Positions 25,225-34,106 of a stretch of DNA of 64,000 nt are shown here, piece by piece; position 1 is the first letter of the stretch, and every line of letters begins with the position of its first letter. Origin of the DNA: Pseudanabaena sp. Chao 1811 (GTDB taxonomy: Bacteria > Cyanobacteriota > Cyanobacteriia > Pseudanabaenales > Pseudanabaenaceae). The translations under genes and the position numbers were made by a program. The stretch is from positions 2,582,001-2,646,000 of the forward strand of contig NZ_CP101416.1 in NCBI RefSeq assembly GCF_027942295.1, read 5' to 3'. The notes beneath the pieces were generated by a model. That model made no database searches. It had not been told where the DNA came from and worked only from the letters and a program-made list of their open reading frames with translations.

Positions 25225-28200
25225 ATGACAACACCACACCTGCCTTCCCAAAATTCTAAGGTCGTCACCACTGGAGCCACACTCAGTTGTAAGAGTAATG
25301 GATTGAAAATACCTCTAATTCTGCTCATTACTGTGCCATTTTTGTTAAGCACATTTGGAATTGTTGGCTTAATTAGTTGGTTAACCTTCCGTAATGGATA
25401 TGATGCAATCCTCAATCTTTCCAATCAGATCCATCGTAAGGTTACTGAGCAAGTTCAAGATCGCTTAAATTCATATTTAGAACTTCCTTACACACTTAAT
25501 CAGCTTAATGCTAACAGTATTGATTTAGAACAACTCAATGATAGTGATGAACAGAAAGTCCAAACTCTCTTTTGGAAACAACTACAGGACTTTCCCCATA
25601 TCAGTAATATTTATGTCGCTACTACTTCAGGTCAATATTTTGGAGCGAGAAGAATCAAAAATCGATTTGCAGTGGACAATGCCACTACCACTTATATGAC
25701 CGATGAGTTTGGGCGACCCCAGACATTACTAATGGCAAAAAATCGTCTTAAGTTAAGCGATCGCCCTTGGTATCCAACCGTAGTTGATGCAGGAAAAAGT
25801 ATCTGGAGTGAAGTATATACAGATTTTATTACAGAGGAACCTGCAATTACAGCAATTAAACCTATCTATAGCTCTTCTGGAGAACTTCGAGGTGTTTTAG
25901 GCGTATCAATGCGGTTGGGAGACATTAATCGGTTTTTGCAAGAAACAAAAGTTAGTCCAAGGGGACAAACATTCATTGTTGATCCTTCAGGAAAGCTCAT
26001 AGCATCTTCTAACTTGGACGTTGCTATTGCTACACAAAATAATCAAAATAAGAAGCTTGAGCGAATTTTAGCAACCCAAAGCCAAGATAAATTAACTCAG
26101 ACTGTGTCTGAGTGGTTAAATTTACAATCTGAAAATAATCATCATCGGATTTTACAATCGACGCTTAAGTTTAATGGAGAACTCCATTTCTTACAGGTCG
26201 GTCAACTACAAAATACCTCTAAATTAAATGGATTGGATTGGCGCATTATTGTAGTAGTTCCTGCCTCTGACTTTATGTCACAAATCAAGGAAAATGCTGC
26301 TTCAACGATCATGCTGTGTTTCCTTGCCCTAAGTTTGACCACTATATTTGGCATTATTTCCGCTCGTTGGATTAGCCGTCCAATTACGCAATTAAGCTAT
26401 GCCAGCCAATCGATCGCTAATGGTAATCTGAGCCAAAAAGTTGAATATTCTTGCATTGTGAAGGAACTCGCAATTTTGGCAACATCTTTCAATCAGATGA
26501 GCCGCCAGATGCAAAAGTCACACACTAGGCTAGAGGAATATTCGCAACTGTTAGTGCAAAAGGTTGATGAACGCACACAGGCTTTACAGCAGGAAATCCT
26601 TGAACATGAAAGAACCGAGGCTGCTTTACGAGAATCAGAAGAAAAATTTGCTAAAGCTTTTCGGTCTAGTCCTGATGGAATGGCTTTAATCACTACTGGC
26701 ACTAATAAGCATATTGATGTCAATGACAAATGGACAGAAATTACAGGCTATAGTCGCGAAGAGGCAATAGGCTTAGCTCCATCGGATTTGAACTTGTGGC
26801 TGGATCTGAAAGAGCGGGATCGGATGCTGCTAATTTTAGAATCACAAGGAAGAGTCTTTAACTATGAAGCGAGTTTCGTAACTAAGTCAGGCAAAATAAT
26901 CACGGGGCTGATCTCTTCCGAAACTATTGAATTTGGTGGACAACTCTTTGCGATCTATGCGGTCAAAGATATCAGCGATCGCAAGAAAATCGAAGAAAAT
27001 ATTAAAGAGAGCGAAAAGAAATATCGCGATCTAGTGGAGTCTGCGAACTGTATCATTTTGCGATGGGATACCCAAGGTAATATCTGCTTCTTGAATGATT
27101 ATGGGTTAAAATTCTTTGGGTATGAAGCGGAAGAAATAATTGGTTCCTATGTACTCGATACACTCGTATCTGCCCAAAGTGTTACAGGAGAAGATCTTCG
27201 CCAGATGATCGAGGATATCTGTCACTGTCCAGAAAAATACCAACTCAATGAGAATGAAAATATCTGTAAAGATGGACGGCGTGTCTGGGTAACTTGGTCT
27301 AATAAGCCGATCTATGACGATAAAGGACAATTAATTGAAATTCTATCTGTAGGGACAGATATTACCGATCGCAAACGTGCTGAGAAGGAACTCCAAGTTG
27401 CGAAAGAAGCTGCTGATACTGCCAACCGTGCGAAGAGTGAATTTCTTGCCAATATGAGTCATGAGCTACGGACTCCTTTAAATGGCATTTTGGGCTATGC
27501 GCAAATCCTGAAACGTAGTGATGACCCCCACAAGCATCGTTCGGGATTGGAAATTATTCAGCGTAGTGGTGAACATTTATTGACTCTGCTAAATGACATT
27601 CTCGATCTTTCCAAAATCGAAGCGAAGAAATTAGAACTTAATCCCAGTGAATTTGATCTTCCTAAACTACTGCAAAGTATTACGGATATTTTTCAGTTGC
27701 AAGTCCATGCGAAGGATGTGGAGTTAATCTATCAACCGCTTACGCCCATACCGACAATTATGTATGGTGATGAGAAACGGTTAAGACAGGTGTTAATTAA
27801 TCTCTTTGGGAATGCCGTTAAATTTACTGATCTTGGCAGTGTCTCATTTTCCGTTAGCGCTCAAGCCTGTGAGCCTAGATCTTCTATATCTAGTGATGAC
27901 AAAAATTATTATAAAAACTATAAAATCCGCTTTGCGATTGCCGATACGGGGGTAGGGATTGATCCTGACAAATTAGAGGATATCTTTTTACCATTCCAGC
28001 AAGTTGGTGATCGCGCCCGCCGTTATTCTGGTACAGGTTTAGGACTGCCAATCTGCCAAAAAATTGTGGAAATGATGGGAGGAAAACTCCAAGTTGAAAG
28101 TACCTTAAATCAAGGTAGTACTTTTTGGTTTGAAATTGAATTGGCGGAAGTTCCTAAACTTAATGCCACAGTACCTATGGATAGCCGCACAATTATTGGT

Positions 28201-28908
28201 TACTCAGGCAATCGCCGCAAAATTTTGGTTGTGGATGATAAGACCGAAAATAGAATGGTGTTAAGCGATTTGTTAACTCCATTAGGGTTTGTGGTGGCGG
28301 AGGCAAGTAATGGCTATGACTGCATTAATCAAGCCAAAATCTTTGCACCAGATTTAATCTTGCTAGATATGGTTATGCCGCAACTTGATGGGCATGAGAC
28401 CACGAAGCGACTACGTCAGTTACCCATGTTCCAAAACACGGCGATCGTTATGGTCTCTGCAAGTGCTTTCAATCAAGATCGAGATCTGAGTCTGGAAGTA
28501 GGTTGTAATGCTTTTATTGCTAAGCCCGTAAATCCTGATACTCTTTTCCAAACCGTGCGATCGCTGCTCAATTTAGACTGGCGATACGAAGATACAGATC
28601 TTGCATCTGCTTCATCCATAAATACATTTGATGTGCGTTGTAATTCTGAGGCGAGCGTTCAGCCCTTGATCGCACCATCTAAATGTGTCCTAGAGAAGTT
28701 GCTCCAACTGGCGCGTATAGGCGATATTCTGGCGATTCAGGATGAAGTGATGCTGCTCCAAGAAACAGATCCTGTTTTCCGTCCCTTTGCGAGGCAAATT
28801 TTAGACTATGCCCGTGATTTTCAGATTAAACGCATCCGTGATTTTTTAATGTCTCAACAACAGTCTATAGAGGATTTATCTCCACTAGTATACGAGAGGA
28901 TTGCTTAG
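25225..28908 (+). CDS. Hybrid sensor histidine kinase: dCACHE-HAMP-PAS-PAS-HisKA-HATPase-REC
   Basis: This 1227-residue membrane kinase has TM1 at ~29-52, then an extracytoplasmic double-Cache-like sensor (to ~350, including LSDRPWYPTVVDAGKSIWSEVYTD). TM2 (~352-375), HAMP (ISRPITQLSYASQSIANGNL) and a coiled coil follow, then two PAS domains (~470-720, each ending in DISDRK/DITDRK). HisKA has His746 in MSHELRTPLNGIL; the HATPase boxes are FGNAVKFTD, DTGVGIDPDK and GTGLGLPICQKIV. A receiver at ~1000-1118 has Asp1048 in LLDMVMPQLDG. The ~90-residue tail after the receiver has no named domain. Likely senses a small extracellular ligand. Confidence 0.93.
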   Translation: MTTPHLPSQNSKVVTTGATLSCKSNGLKIPLILLITVPFLLSTFGIVGLISWLTFRNGYDAILNLSNQIHRKVTEQVQDRLNSYLELPYTLNQLNANSIDLEQLNDSDEQKVQTLFWKQLQDFPHISNIYVATTSGQYFGARRIKNRFAVDNATTTYMTDEFGRPQTLLMAKNRLKLSDRPWYPTVVDAGKSIWSEVYTDFITEEPAITAIKPIYSSSGELRGVLGVSMRLGDINRFLQETKVSPRGQTFIVDPSGKLIASSNLDVAIATQNNQNKKLERILATQSQDKLTQTVSEWLNLQSENNHHRILQSTLKFNGELHFLQVGQLQNTSKLNGLDWRIIVVVPASDFMSQIKENAASTIMLCFLALSLTTIFGIISARWISRPITQLSYASQSIANGNLSQKVEYSCIVKELAILATSFNQMSRQMQKSHTRLEEYSQLLVQKVDERTQALQQEILEHERTEAALRESEEKFAKAFRSSPDGMALITTGTNKHIDVNDKWTEITGYSREEAIGLAPSDLNLWLDLKERDRMLLILESQGRVFNYEASFVTKSGKIITGLISSETIEFGGQLFAIYAVKDISDRKKIEENIKESEKKYRDLVESANCIILRWDTQGNICFLNDYGLKFFGYEAEEIIGSYVLDTLVSAQSVTGEDLRQMIEDICHCPEKYQLNENENICKDGRRVWVTWSNKPIYDDKGQLIEILSVGTDITDRKRAEKELQVAKEAADTANRAKSEFLANMSHELRTPLNGILGYAQILKRSDDPHKHRSGLEIIQRSGEHLLTLLNDILDLSKIEAKKLELNPSEFDLPKLLQSITDIFQLQVHAKDVELIYQPLTPIPTIMYGDEKRLRQVLINLFGNAVKFTDLGSVSFSVSAQACEPRSSISSDDKNYYKNYKIRFAIADTGVGIDPDKLEDIFLPFQQVGDRARRYSGTGLGLPICQKIVEMMGGKLQVESTLNQGSTFWFEIELAEVPKLNATVPMDSRTIIGYSGNRRKILVVDDKTENRMVLSDLLTPLGFVVAEASNGYDCINQAKIFAPDLILLDMVMPQLDGHETTKRLRQLPMFQNTAIVMVSASAFNQDRDLSLEVGCNAFIAKPVNPDTLFQTVRSLLNLDWRYEDTDLASASSINTFDVRCNSEASVQPLIAPSKCVLEKLLQLARIGDILAIQDEVMLLQETDPVFRPFARQILDYARDFQIKRIRDFLMSQQQSIEDLSPLVYERIA

Positions 28909-28945
28909 TGCCTCTCGTATCTATGGTATTATTTTTATTCAGTAT

Positions 28946-29019
28946 GGGTATGTAGCTCAGTTGGATAGAGCATCAGATTCCGGTTCTGAGGGTCGGGGGT
29001 TCGAGTCCCTCCATACTCG
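28946..29019 (+). tRNA. tRNA-Arg(CCG)
   Basis: 74-base cloverleaf. The acceptor gggtatg/catactc (one G-T pair) is followed by discriminator G; the D-arm has GCTCAGTTGGATAGAGC. The anticodon stem tcaga/tctga encloses loop TTCCGGT (anticodon CCG), and the T-loop is TTCGAGT. CCA is not encoded. Starts 38 bases after the hybrid kinase stop. Confidence 0.95.
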
Positions 29020-29061
29020 TAATAACAACAAAGTTTATTGAGCCTTGCAAGGTAAACTTTG

Positions 29062-29167
29062 CTAAGTATCTTGGCATAATTACAAGCCAGATCTAAAATC
29101 TGCGGCGTATACTTCGCGATCGCCGCAGATTTTAGGGCTTTATATTTAATTAAGCCTACTTACTTAG
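29062..29167. mobile_element. Inverted-repeat element, CTAAGTA family, copy 2 (106 bp)
   Basis: Left end ctaagtatcttggcataatta; right end is the reverse complement of ctaagtaagtaggcttaatta. The centre is a hairpin (aaaatctgcggcg...cgccgcagatttt). It shares end sequence, size class and TTTATATTTAATT context with 22961-23058, while the hairpin centres differ. Confidence 0.7.
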
Positions 29168-29189
29168 TACATAAACTGAATTTTCATCT

Positions 29190-29615
29190 ATGGAACGTGG
29201 ATTATTGTGGTTGCCTTTGCTGGTAGTTTTCTTTTGGCTAGCATGGTCAGGCTGGAATGAATACCAAAAAATTGAGTCCTATAAACGGTGGGCATCACAA
29301 TTTGAGCGCCATAAATATGATATCTATGCTGTGCTAGGGCAGAAAGATGATCGTCTGACATGGGGTAAACCAACACGTAAAGATCCTGTGGATCTGCAAA
29401 CCGTATCATTTGCCGATATTGCCCGTATTCGCTTTCGGATTGACAGTAAGTTTTTTGATGATCAAGATGCAGAGTTTCCCTTAAATGCGAAGACAATTGC
29501 TTTGGAATTAGTGCTAAAAACTGGTGAAATGCCTAGTATCAGATTTACGGATGTGGATATTGCTTCAAATTGGTATCGCTTTTTAAGCGATCGCTTAGAA
29601 ACGCAGGGTAAATAG
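29190..29615 (+). CDS. Membrane-anchored hypothetical protein
   Basis: This 141-residue protein has one N-terminal hydrophobic helix (LLWLPLLVVFFWLAWSGW, residues 5-22) and then a soluble domain rich in alternating hydrophobic and charged residues (KTIALELVLKTGEMPSIRF), suggesting a beta-sandwich or PH-like fold. No catalytic motif. I do not recognise a named family. It stands between two repeat elements on the plus strand, so it is likely transcribed alone. Confidence 0.6.
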   Translation: MERGLLWLPLLVVFFWLAWSGWNEYQKIESYKRWASQFERHKYDIYAVLGQKDDRLTWGKPTRKDPVDLQTVSFADIARIRFRIDSKFFDDQDAEFPLNAKTIALELVLKTGEMPSIRFTDVDIASNWYRFLSDRLETQGK

Positions 29616-29629
29616 CCATTATTTAAAGA

Positions 29630-29744
29630 TATAGCTATAGCCAAGTAAGTTAAGACATAAAAACCAGAAGAGAGTTGCGGCGCAAAGCGCCGCAACTCTC
29701 TTCTGGTTTTTGGTTTTGTCTTAACATAACTGGCTACGGCTATA
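29630..29744. mobile_element. 115-bp inverted-repeat element with perfect core hairpin
   Basis: Terminal repeats of 28 bases match at 23 positions (left tatagctatagccaag..., right reverse complement tatagccgtagccag..., both ending gttaagaca). The core is a perfect hairpin aaccagaagagagttgcggc...gccgcaactctcttctggtt. Distinct from the 91-bp and CTAAGTA families. Non-coding. Confidence 0.65.
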
Positions 29745-29817
29745 ATGGTGGTACTTCGCGCCGCCATTGTCTTTTTGGTGGATGTTCTAGGCAAAATTTA
29801 TATGGCTATATTTGAAA

Positions 29818-29854
29818 GTCTTAAGTTTTGTTAAGTTCGACTTAAGACTTTTTT
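29818..29854 (+). terminator. Possible terminator/attenuator
   Basis: gtcttaagt ... acttaagac with a 13-base loop, followed by T6, about 115 bases upstream of the next gene start. No gene ends here on the plus strand apart from the one at 29615, so it may be that gene's terminator or a leader hairpin. Confidence 0.45.
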
Positions 29855-29969
29855 AACGATTTGTGGACATCTCAAGCGTATTTCCTTCTCAAAAATCGAT
29901 CCTTAACCTTGATATAAACGCAACTTTAACTTCATCTCTTAGGCTTAAACCAAGTTGTGAGGATGTAAT

Positions 29970-30539
29970 TTGGAAGCTATTTTAGAAGTTACTTTAGGAT
30001 TGATTCTAGAGTTGATTAAGGCAATTACAGCAACAGCGCTGTTACTTCTGCTAGGCGACTTCTTCTCGACATTTTTCTATCATGTTCCCGAACATGTATT
30101 TGGTAAGTTTCACTCCATCGTGCATCATGGTAAAAACCGCAGCTTTCTCCATTATGCTGTTTTAACTAGAAATCCTCTCGTATTACTAGATGGTATTTTA
30201 GGAGCAGTTCCCTATTTTATATTCACGCCTTGGCTATGGCAATTGTCGGCTGTAGGAACGGTTATTGGACTTTTGCTAGGTGAGTTTCATGTTGTATGGA
30301 GGCATGTTTCCATTCTTGAATGGCAAACTCCTGAACCAGTTAAAGCATTTTGCGACTTCTTTTTTATCACTACTCCTGAAAGGCATTGGCTACATCATCA
30401 AAATGCTTTTGCTGCCTTCGGTGATATCTTCTCTTTTTACGAATATCCAGCCGAAAAATGGTTGCTTTTCTTACGTTTTGTCCGTCGTAAATTTAAGCAG
30501 TTCAATCAAGTAGATAGCAGTAAAATTATTAGTGCCTAA
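29970..30539 (+). CDS. Fatty-acid-hydroxylase/sterol-desaturase-like membrane protein
   Basis: This 189-residue integral membrane protein has histidine clusters in the arrangement of diiron membrane hydroxylases: FYHVPEH, HSIVHHGKNRSFLH, GEFHVVWRHV and ERHWLHHQN. Hydrophobic helices lie at ~12-32, ~62-85 and ~92-110. The His boxes support a non-haem diiron site acting on a lipid substrate, which cannot be named. Length is short for the family (often 200-300). Start is a TTG at 29970 with GAGGA seven bases upstream; no ATG gives the full first helix. Confidence 0.65.
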   Translation: MEAILEVTLGLILELIKAITATALLLLLGDFFSTFFYHVPEHVFGKFHSIVHHGKNRSFLHYAVLTRNPLVLLDGILGAVPYFIFTPWLWQLSAVGTVIGLLLGEFHVVWRHVSILEWQTPEPVKAFCDFFFITTPERHWLHHQNAFAAFGDIFSFYEYPAEKWLLFLRFVRRKFKQFNQVDSSKIISA

Positions 30540-30547
30540 TTACCTGA

Positions 30548-30580
30548 CCGTAAAAAACTCGCGTAGCGAGTTTTTTACGG
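30548..30580. terminator. Bidirectional terminator
   Basis: A perfect 15-bp stem (ccgtaaaaaactcgc / gcgagttttttacgg, loop GTA) lies between convergent genes; the minus-strand stop lies inside it. Confidence 0.8.
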
Positions 30581-31243
30581 CAATATTAATTTCCTCCGTA
30601 TTGCCTGCATACATAGAGCTACTCTCGTACTAGTAATATTCTCATCAAAGTAATCAATATCTAGTTTCATCTTCAGTCGGAGTATACAGTTCTGCACAGT
30701 TTTGAGAGAGAGATTCATTTCTTGAGCGATCGCTTTATCCGTTCGTGAATCTTTGCAAAGTAGAGATAGTACTTGAAGTTCGCGATCGCTTATTTCAATA
30801 CCTTTGCGTAGCTCTTTGGGGATTTCCAGCTTTCCTTCTAGGGCATGTCTAGCTCCATCCAAAAAGGATTTGCGCCGCTCGATTTTACTAACAACGACAA
30901 AGCCACCTTGGTGACGACCCATGAGGTTTGTTAGGGGTTTGAGGTAGTCATATTCACTGGTGTAGATCAGAATATTCAGAAATGGATAATCTTGAAAGAC
31001 TTTGTGTAAAAATTTCAGACTAGATACAGCATATTGCTCTCCCGTAAATGTGCTAAATAGCAAATCGACAGTAACTAAATCGGGTGTTTCTAATTTGAGC
31101 CGTTCTAGTGCCTCCGCATGGTTATTGCAGATGATGCAGAGAGCCGATGGTTCTAGTTTTTGTAAAAATAAACAGTTATTCTGAGCCACTTCAGGGTGAT
31201 CTTCTAAGATGAGGAATAAGAGTGGCTTAGTCGTCTGTTGCAC
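30575..31243 (-). CDS. NarL/LuxR-family response regulator
   Basis: This 222-residue protein has an N-terminal receiver (residues 8-130) with LILEDHPEVA, phospho-acceptor Asp60 in DLVTVDLLFS and T/S and K equivalents in ILIYTSEY and VVSKIERR. A LuxR-type helix-turn-helix follows at ~150-210 (SDRELQVLSLLCKDSRTDKAIAQEMNLSLKTVQNC). It would bind DNA on phosphorylation. Lies 118 bases downstream of a HisKA_3-type kinase on the same strand, its likely partner. The receiver is divergent, so regulation may be atypical. Confidence 0.88.
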   Translation of the reverse strand: MQQTTKPLLFLILEDHPEVAQNNCLFLQKLEPSALCIICNNHAEALERLKLETPDLVTVDLLFSTFTGEQYAVSSLKFLHKVFQDYPFLNILIYTSEYDYLKPLTNLMGRHQGGFVVVSKIERRKSFLDGARHALEGKLEIPKELRKGIEISDRELQVLSLLCKDSRTDKAIAQEMNLSLKTVQNCILRLKMKLDIDYFDENITSTRVALCMQAIRRKLILP

Positions 31244-31361
31244 AAGTTTACTTACGTGTAACTATCAGACATATTATGCTCATTCATAGTAAAATCACAA
31301 GAATATTAAATAAGGTTAAGCTAAAAAGCTTTTAAATATCTGTTTAGTCAAAATTTTGTAT

Positions 31362-32291
31362 TTATATGGCTAAATTCCAAGACAGTTGGACACACATTCC
31401 CCCTGCATCTAAATTAATTTTTTCAAATCTGCCATTGGGCAATTCAGAAGCGATCGTTTCCATGAGCTTCATGCCATAGCCGCCACGTTTGAACTGTTGA
31501 GGTATGCTTTCAATTATAGATTTATCTAATATTTCACCGTTGTTTTCGATGATCAATGTGCAATGTTGCGCCTGTTGCCATAGGTTGATCCTAACTTCAG
31601 TAGCTATCCCTTGAGGTGGTTGGGCATGATGAATCACGTTGGCGATCGCTTCATTAAAAAAGCGATAAATATCTTCGCGATCTTCGAGCCAGAGACTATT
31701 TAACTGAGGTTCTGTTAGTGGTTGTAGATTTTTAATAACATTGAGTTTTAATTCCCCAGACTCAACTAAATATTGTAATTTTTTAGTAATACCAATATCT
31801 AATCCTTCGCGAAGATCGGGTGTAATTTCTAGAGCAAGCTCGCGGGTCTGGTTGAGCTGTTGGCGGAGGCGATCGCCTAAATCTTCTAAGCGATCGAGAA
31901 TGGGATTAAAGTTTCCATCAGGAGAATTCATTTGCAAAAATTCTAGTTGATCCATTACCAACTTTAGCTCTTGGAGTGGTCCATCATGGATATTGGCAGC
32001 AATGCGATGTAATAGTTTCCGAGCTTGAGAAATTACAGCAGCTTGTTCAATTGTATGTAGGCGATCGATTTCACATTGTTGCTCGTAAATCAAGTTTTTT
32101 TGCCAATTGAGTCTTAAGGAAAATAGAATCAGTAATCCGATGACTACTAATATTAGCAATGGAATGACTATGGGAATGTGCATTTGCGCCCAAAACATAA
32201 CTACGCCTAGTATCCCCAAGCTGCTGAGCAGGATGAGGTGAAAAAGCCAAATTCTTTTGGCTTTGCGCTGCCATATTTTGCGAGGAATCAT
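31362..32291 (-). CDS. Sensor histidine kinase of the NarX/DesK (HisKA_3) type
   Basis: This 309-residue protein has two adjacent N-terminal membrane helices (about 15-35 and 40-60) with almost no extracytoplasmic loop, so sensing is probably intramembrane. The dimerisation/phosphorylation helix has His102 in IAANIHDGPLQELK, the HisKA_3 signature. The HATPase has FNEAIANVIHHAQ (N-box) and GGYGMKLMETIA (G-box). It precedes the NarL-type regulator on the same strand, giving a typical NarXL-style pair. Target genes are not evident; the hydroxylase-like gene across the shared terminator is one possibility. Confidence 0.9.
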   Translation of the reverse strand: MIPRKIWQRKAKRIWLFHLILLSSLGILGVVMFWAQMHIPIVIPLLILVVIGLLILFSLRLNWQKNLIYEQQCEIDRLHTIEQAAVISQARKLLHRIAANIHDGPLQELKLVMDQLEFLQMNSPDGNFNPILDRLEDLGDRLRQQLNQTRELALEITPDLREGLDIGITKKLQYLVESGELKLNVIKNLQPLTEPQLNSLWLEDREDIYRFFNEAIANVIHHAQPPQGIATEVRINLWQQAQHCTLIIENNGEILDKSIIESIPQQFKRGGYGMKLMETIASELPNGRFEKINLDAGGMCVQLSWNLAI

Positions 32292-32689
32292 ATCTCTTGT
32301 ATCGAATAAAAATGATCAAAGATTATGCGATCAGAATGAACATAAATCTTAATACTCAAAAGTTCTAACATTCGACACATTCTATCTAAATACTTGGAGT
32401 TTCTCAATGTAGAGAATAGTTGTTTTATTTGCGGTTTAACGCAATTTTATTTGCATAAAATACCATTCTATTGCAGAGGTTATTCCAGTTAATCTTGCAG
32501 TAAGTTAGCGATCAGGATATGACTTCTTCATTCTAAATTAAATTGAAATCTTTTTCGTTGTAGATCGTCCACATAACTATGAAGATAGATGTTACTACTA
32601 TTACCGAACTGGTGAAGTAATTTAATTGAGCATTGCTATCTTAGAGCGAGATTTGTAAAGGTAGCCTAAATATAGCGCAGGAGAAAATC
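32292..32689. other. Divergent intergenic region, 398 bases
   Basis: This AT-rich spacer lies between the sensor kinase (minus) and the M15 peptidase gene (plus). I see no ORF with coding character, no tRNA and no strong hairpin. It must carry both promoters. Confidence 0.5.
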
Positions 32690-33279
32690 ATGAGTCAGCA
32701 ACTTTTTGAGGATGATGTCAGATTTTTACAAAGATTTCTTAAATCAGCAGGTTTTAATCCAGGAATTATTGATGGTATTTGGGGTTCCAAAACAGATCGC
32801 GCTGACTAAATAAATCTCAGGAGATTGCTATAGCCTATGGCACATTTCATCAACGCTCTGAGCGCAATATCATGACGCTGCATCCTAAAGCACAAGAGGC
32901 AGCAAGACAATTTCTCAAGCGCTTAGGTGATGAAGGGATTAATGCTCGGATCATTTCTGGTACGCGAACCTATGCTGAGCAAGATGAACTTTATACAAAA
33001 GGAAGAACCAAACCTGGTCCCAAGGTGTGTAATGCCAAAGGAGGACAGAGCAATCATAATTTCAGTATTGCTTGGGATATAGGGATATTTGATGCTCAAG
33101 GTGCTTATCTTCCAGAATCCCCTCTTTATGAGAAAGCTGCACAAGTGGCTCTAGTTGGTAGCCTAGAATGGGGCGGCAATTGGCAGAGTTTTAAAGATAG
33201 ACCTCACTATCAAATGATTACAGGTTTATCAATTGAGGAAGTTCGGGCGCGATTTGAACGAGGCGAACCTTACATCTAA
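32690..33279 (+). pseudogene. Peptidoglycan-binding/M15-family peptidase split by a frameshift
   Basis: From ATG 32690 (AGGAG at 32679-32683) the frame encodes a peptidoglycan-binding domain start (VRFLQRFLKSAGFNPGIIDG, then IWGSKTDRAD) and stops at 32808-32810. In the next frame the protein resumes as LNKSQEIAIAYGTFHQRSER and runs without break through ISGTRTYAEQDELY, GGQSNHNFSIAWDIG and the C-terminal RPHYQM to 33279. Removing two bases or adding one near 32803-32805 joins the parts into a normal ~197-residue cyanobacterial M15 (VanY/L-Ala-D-Glu type) peptidase. The zinc ligands (HNFSIAWD and HYQ) remain. The 3' part alone could start at ATG 32872 but would lack the binding domain. Confidence 0.8.
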
Positions 33280-33315
33280 AAGTGCTGACGAATTTTAATT
33301 TTTAGGAGAAAGATT

Positions 33316-34026
33316 ATGTTATCAGTTAATTTTTCATTTGAAAGGCAAAAAATGTTGTCTCCGCTCTCAGTCAAAGGGTTAGCACTTCTATTGATTACTA
33401 TTGCTTCTTTGTGTTCTCCTACCACGGTAAATGCTCAGCCTCGGGACGATAGGGGCAAGATTGGTGGGCAGGAATTTGTAGATAAGTATCCTTACGAAAC
33501 TTCAAGGATAACTTTTATCTGTGCGAGAAGTGCCACAGGTAATGCTCGCTTTGCTTTTCTTGAAGCTGGCACTAATTACAGTCATGAGTTTATTGTTCAA
33601 GAATATTTCCGTACAGATCGAAAACTTCCTGAGGCTAATACTAATTGGAGTGGGATTTATGGCGCTGGTGTACGAGTTATTATTGATGTACGCAGTTTGG
33701 ATGGTAAGGTGGCTATTAATTCTTTGTTTGGCTTAGGTGCGGATGCTGAAGCTAAAAAAATTACAGGAACTATTTCCCTCCAAGTCATGGGCATGGGTGG
33801 TCGAGTTGTGACTAATGCAATGGCAGTTCCAGTCAACCTCAGTTCTGAATCGATTTCTAACGCTTTGCAGACTATACAAACTCTGAAGACAGGTATCTTT
33901 GAAGCTGCTGATAAAGAGATAAACAGAGTATCCTCTGAGCCTGAAAAAGTGCCAGAGATACATATAATTCCGTCTACTATTGACCCTCCAAATCTTAGCA
34001 GCAAATGCCAGAACATAATCGACTGA
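33316..34026 (+). CDS. Secreted hypothetical protein (COP23-like)
   Basis: This 236-residue protein has a signal peptide (GLALLLITIASLCSPTTVNAQ, cleavage near residue 41). The mature part resembles the cyanobacterial circadian-oscillating COP23 type: an ITFICARSATGN strand near its start with a Cys, a central domain, and a closing Cys near the C-terminus (SSKCQNIID), giving a possible disulfide. The COP23 comparison is from memory and moderate at best. ATG 33316 has AGGAG about nine bases upstream. It follows the frameshifted peptidase by 36 bases and may be co-transcribed. Confidence 0.55.
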   Translation: MLSVNFSFERQKMLSPLSVKGLALLLITIASLCSPTTVNAQPRDDRGKIGGQEFVDKYPYETSRITFICARSATGNARFAFLEAGTNYSHEFIVQEYFRTDRKLPEANTNWSGIYGAGVRVIIDVRSLDGKVAINSLFGLGADAEAKKITGTISLQVMGMGGRVVTNAMAVPVNLSSESISNALQTIQTLKTGIFEAADKEINRVSSEPEKVPEIHIIPSTIDPPNLSSKCQNIID

Positions 34027-34106
34027 TATTCAGTCTCTCAAAACCGAGATCGCCCTTTAATTCTCAAACGAGAAGATTTGGGGCGATCGCTTCTTAATCT
34101 ATATCA

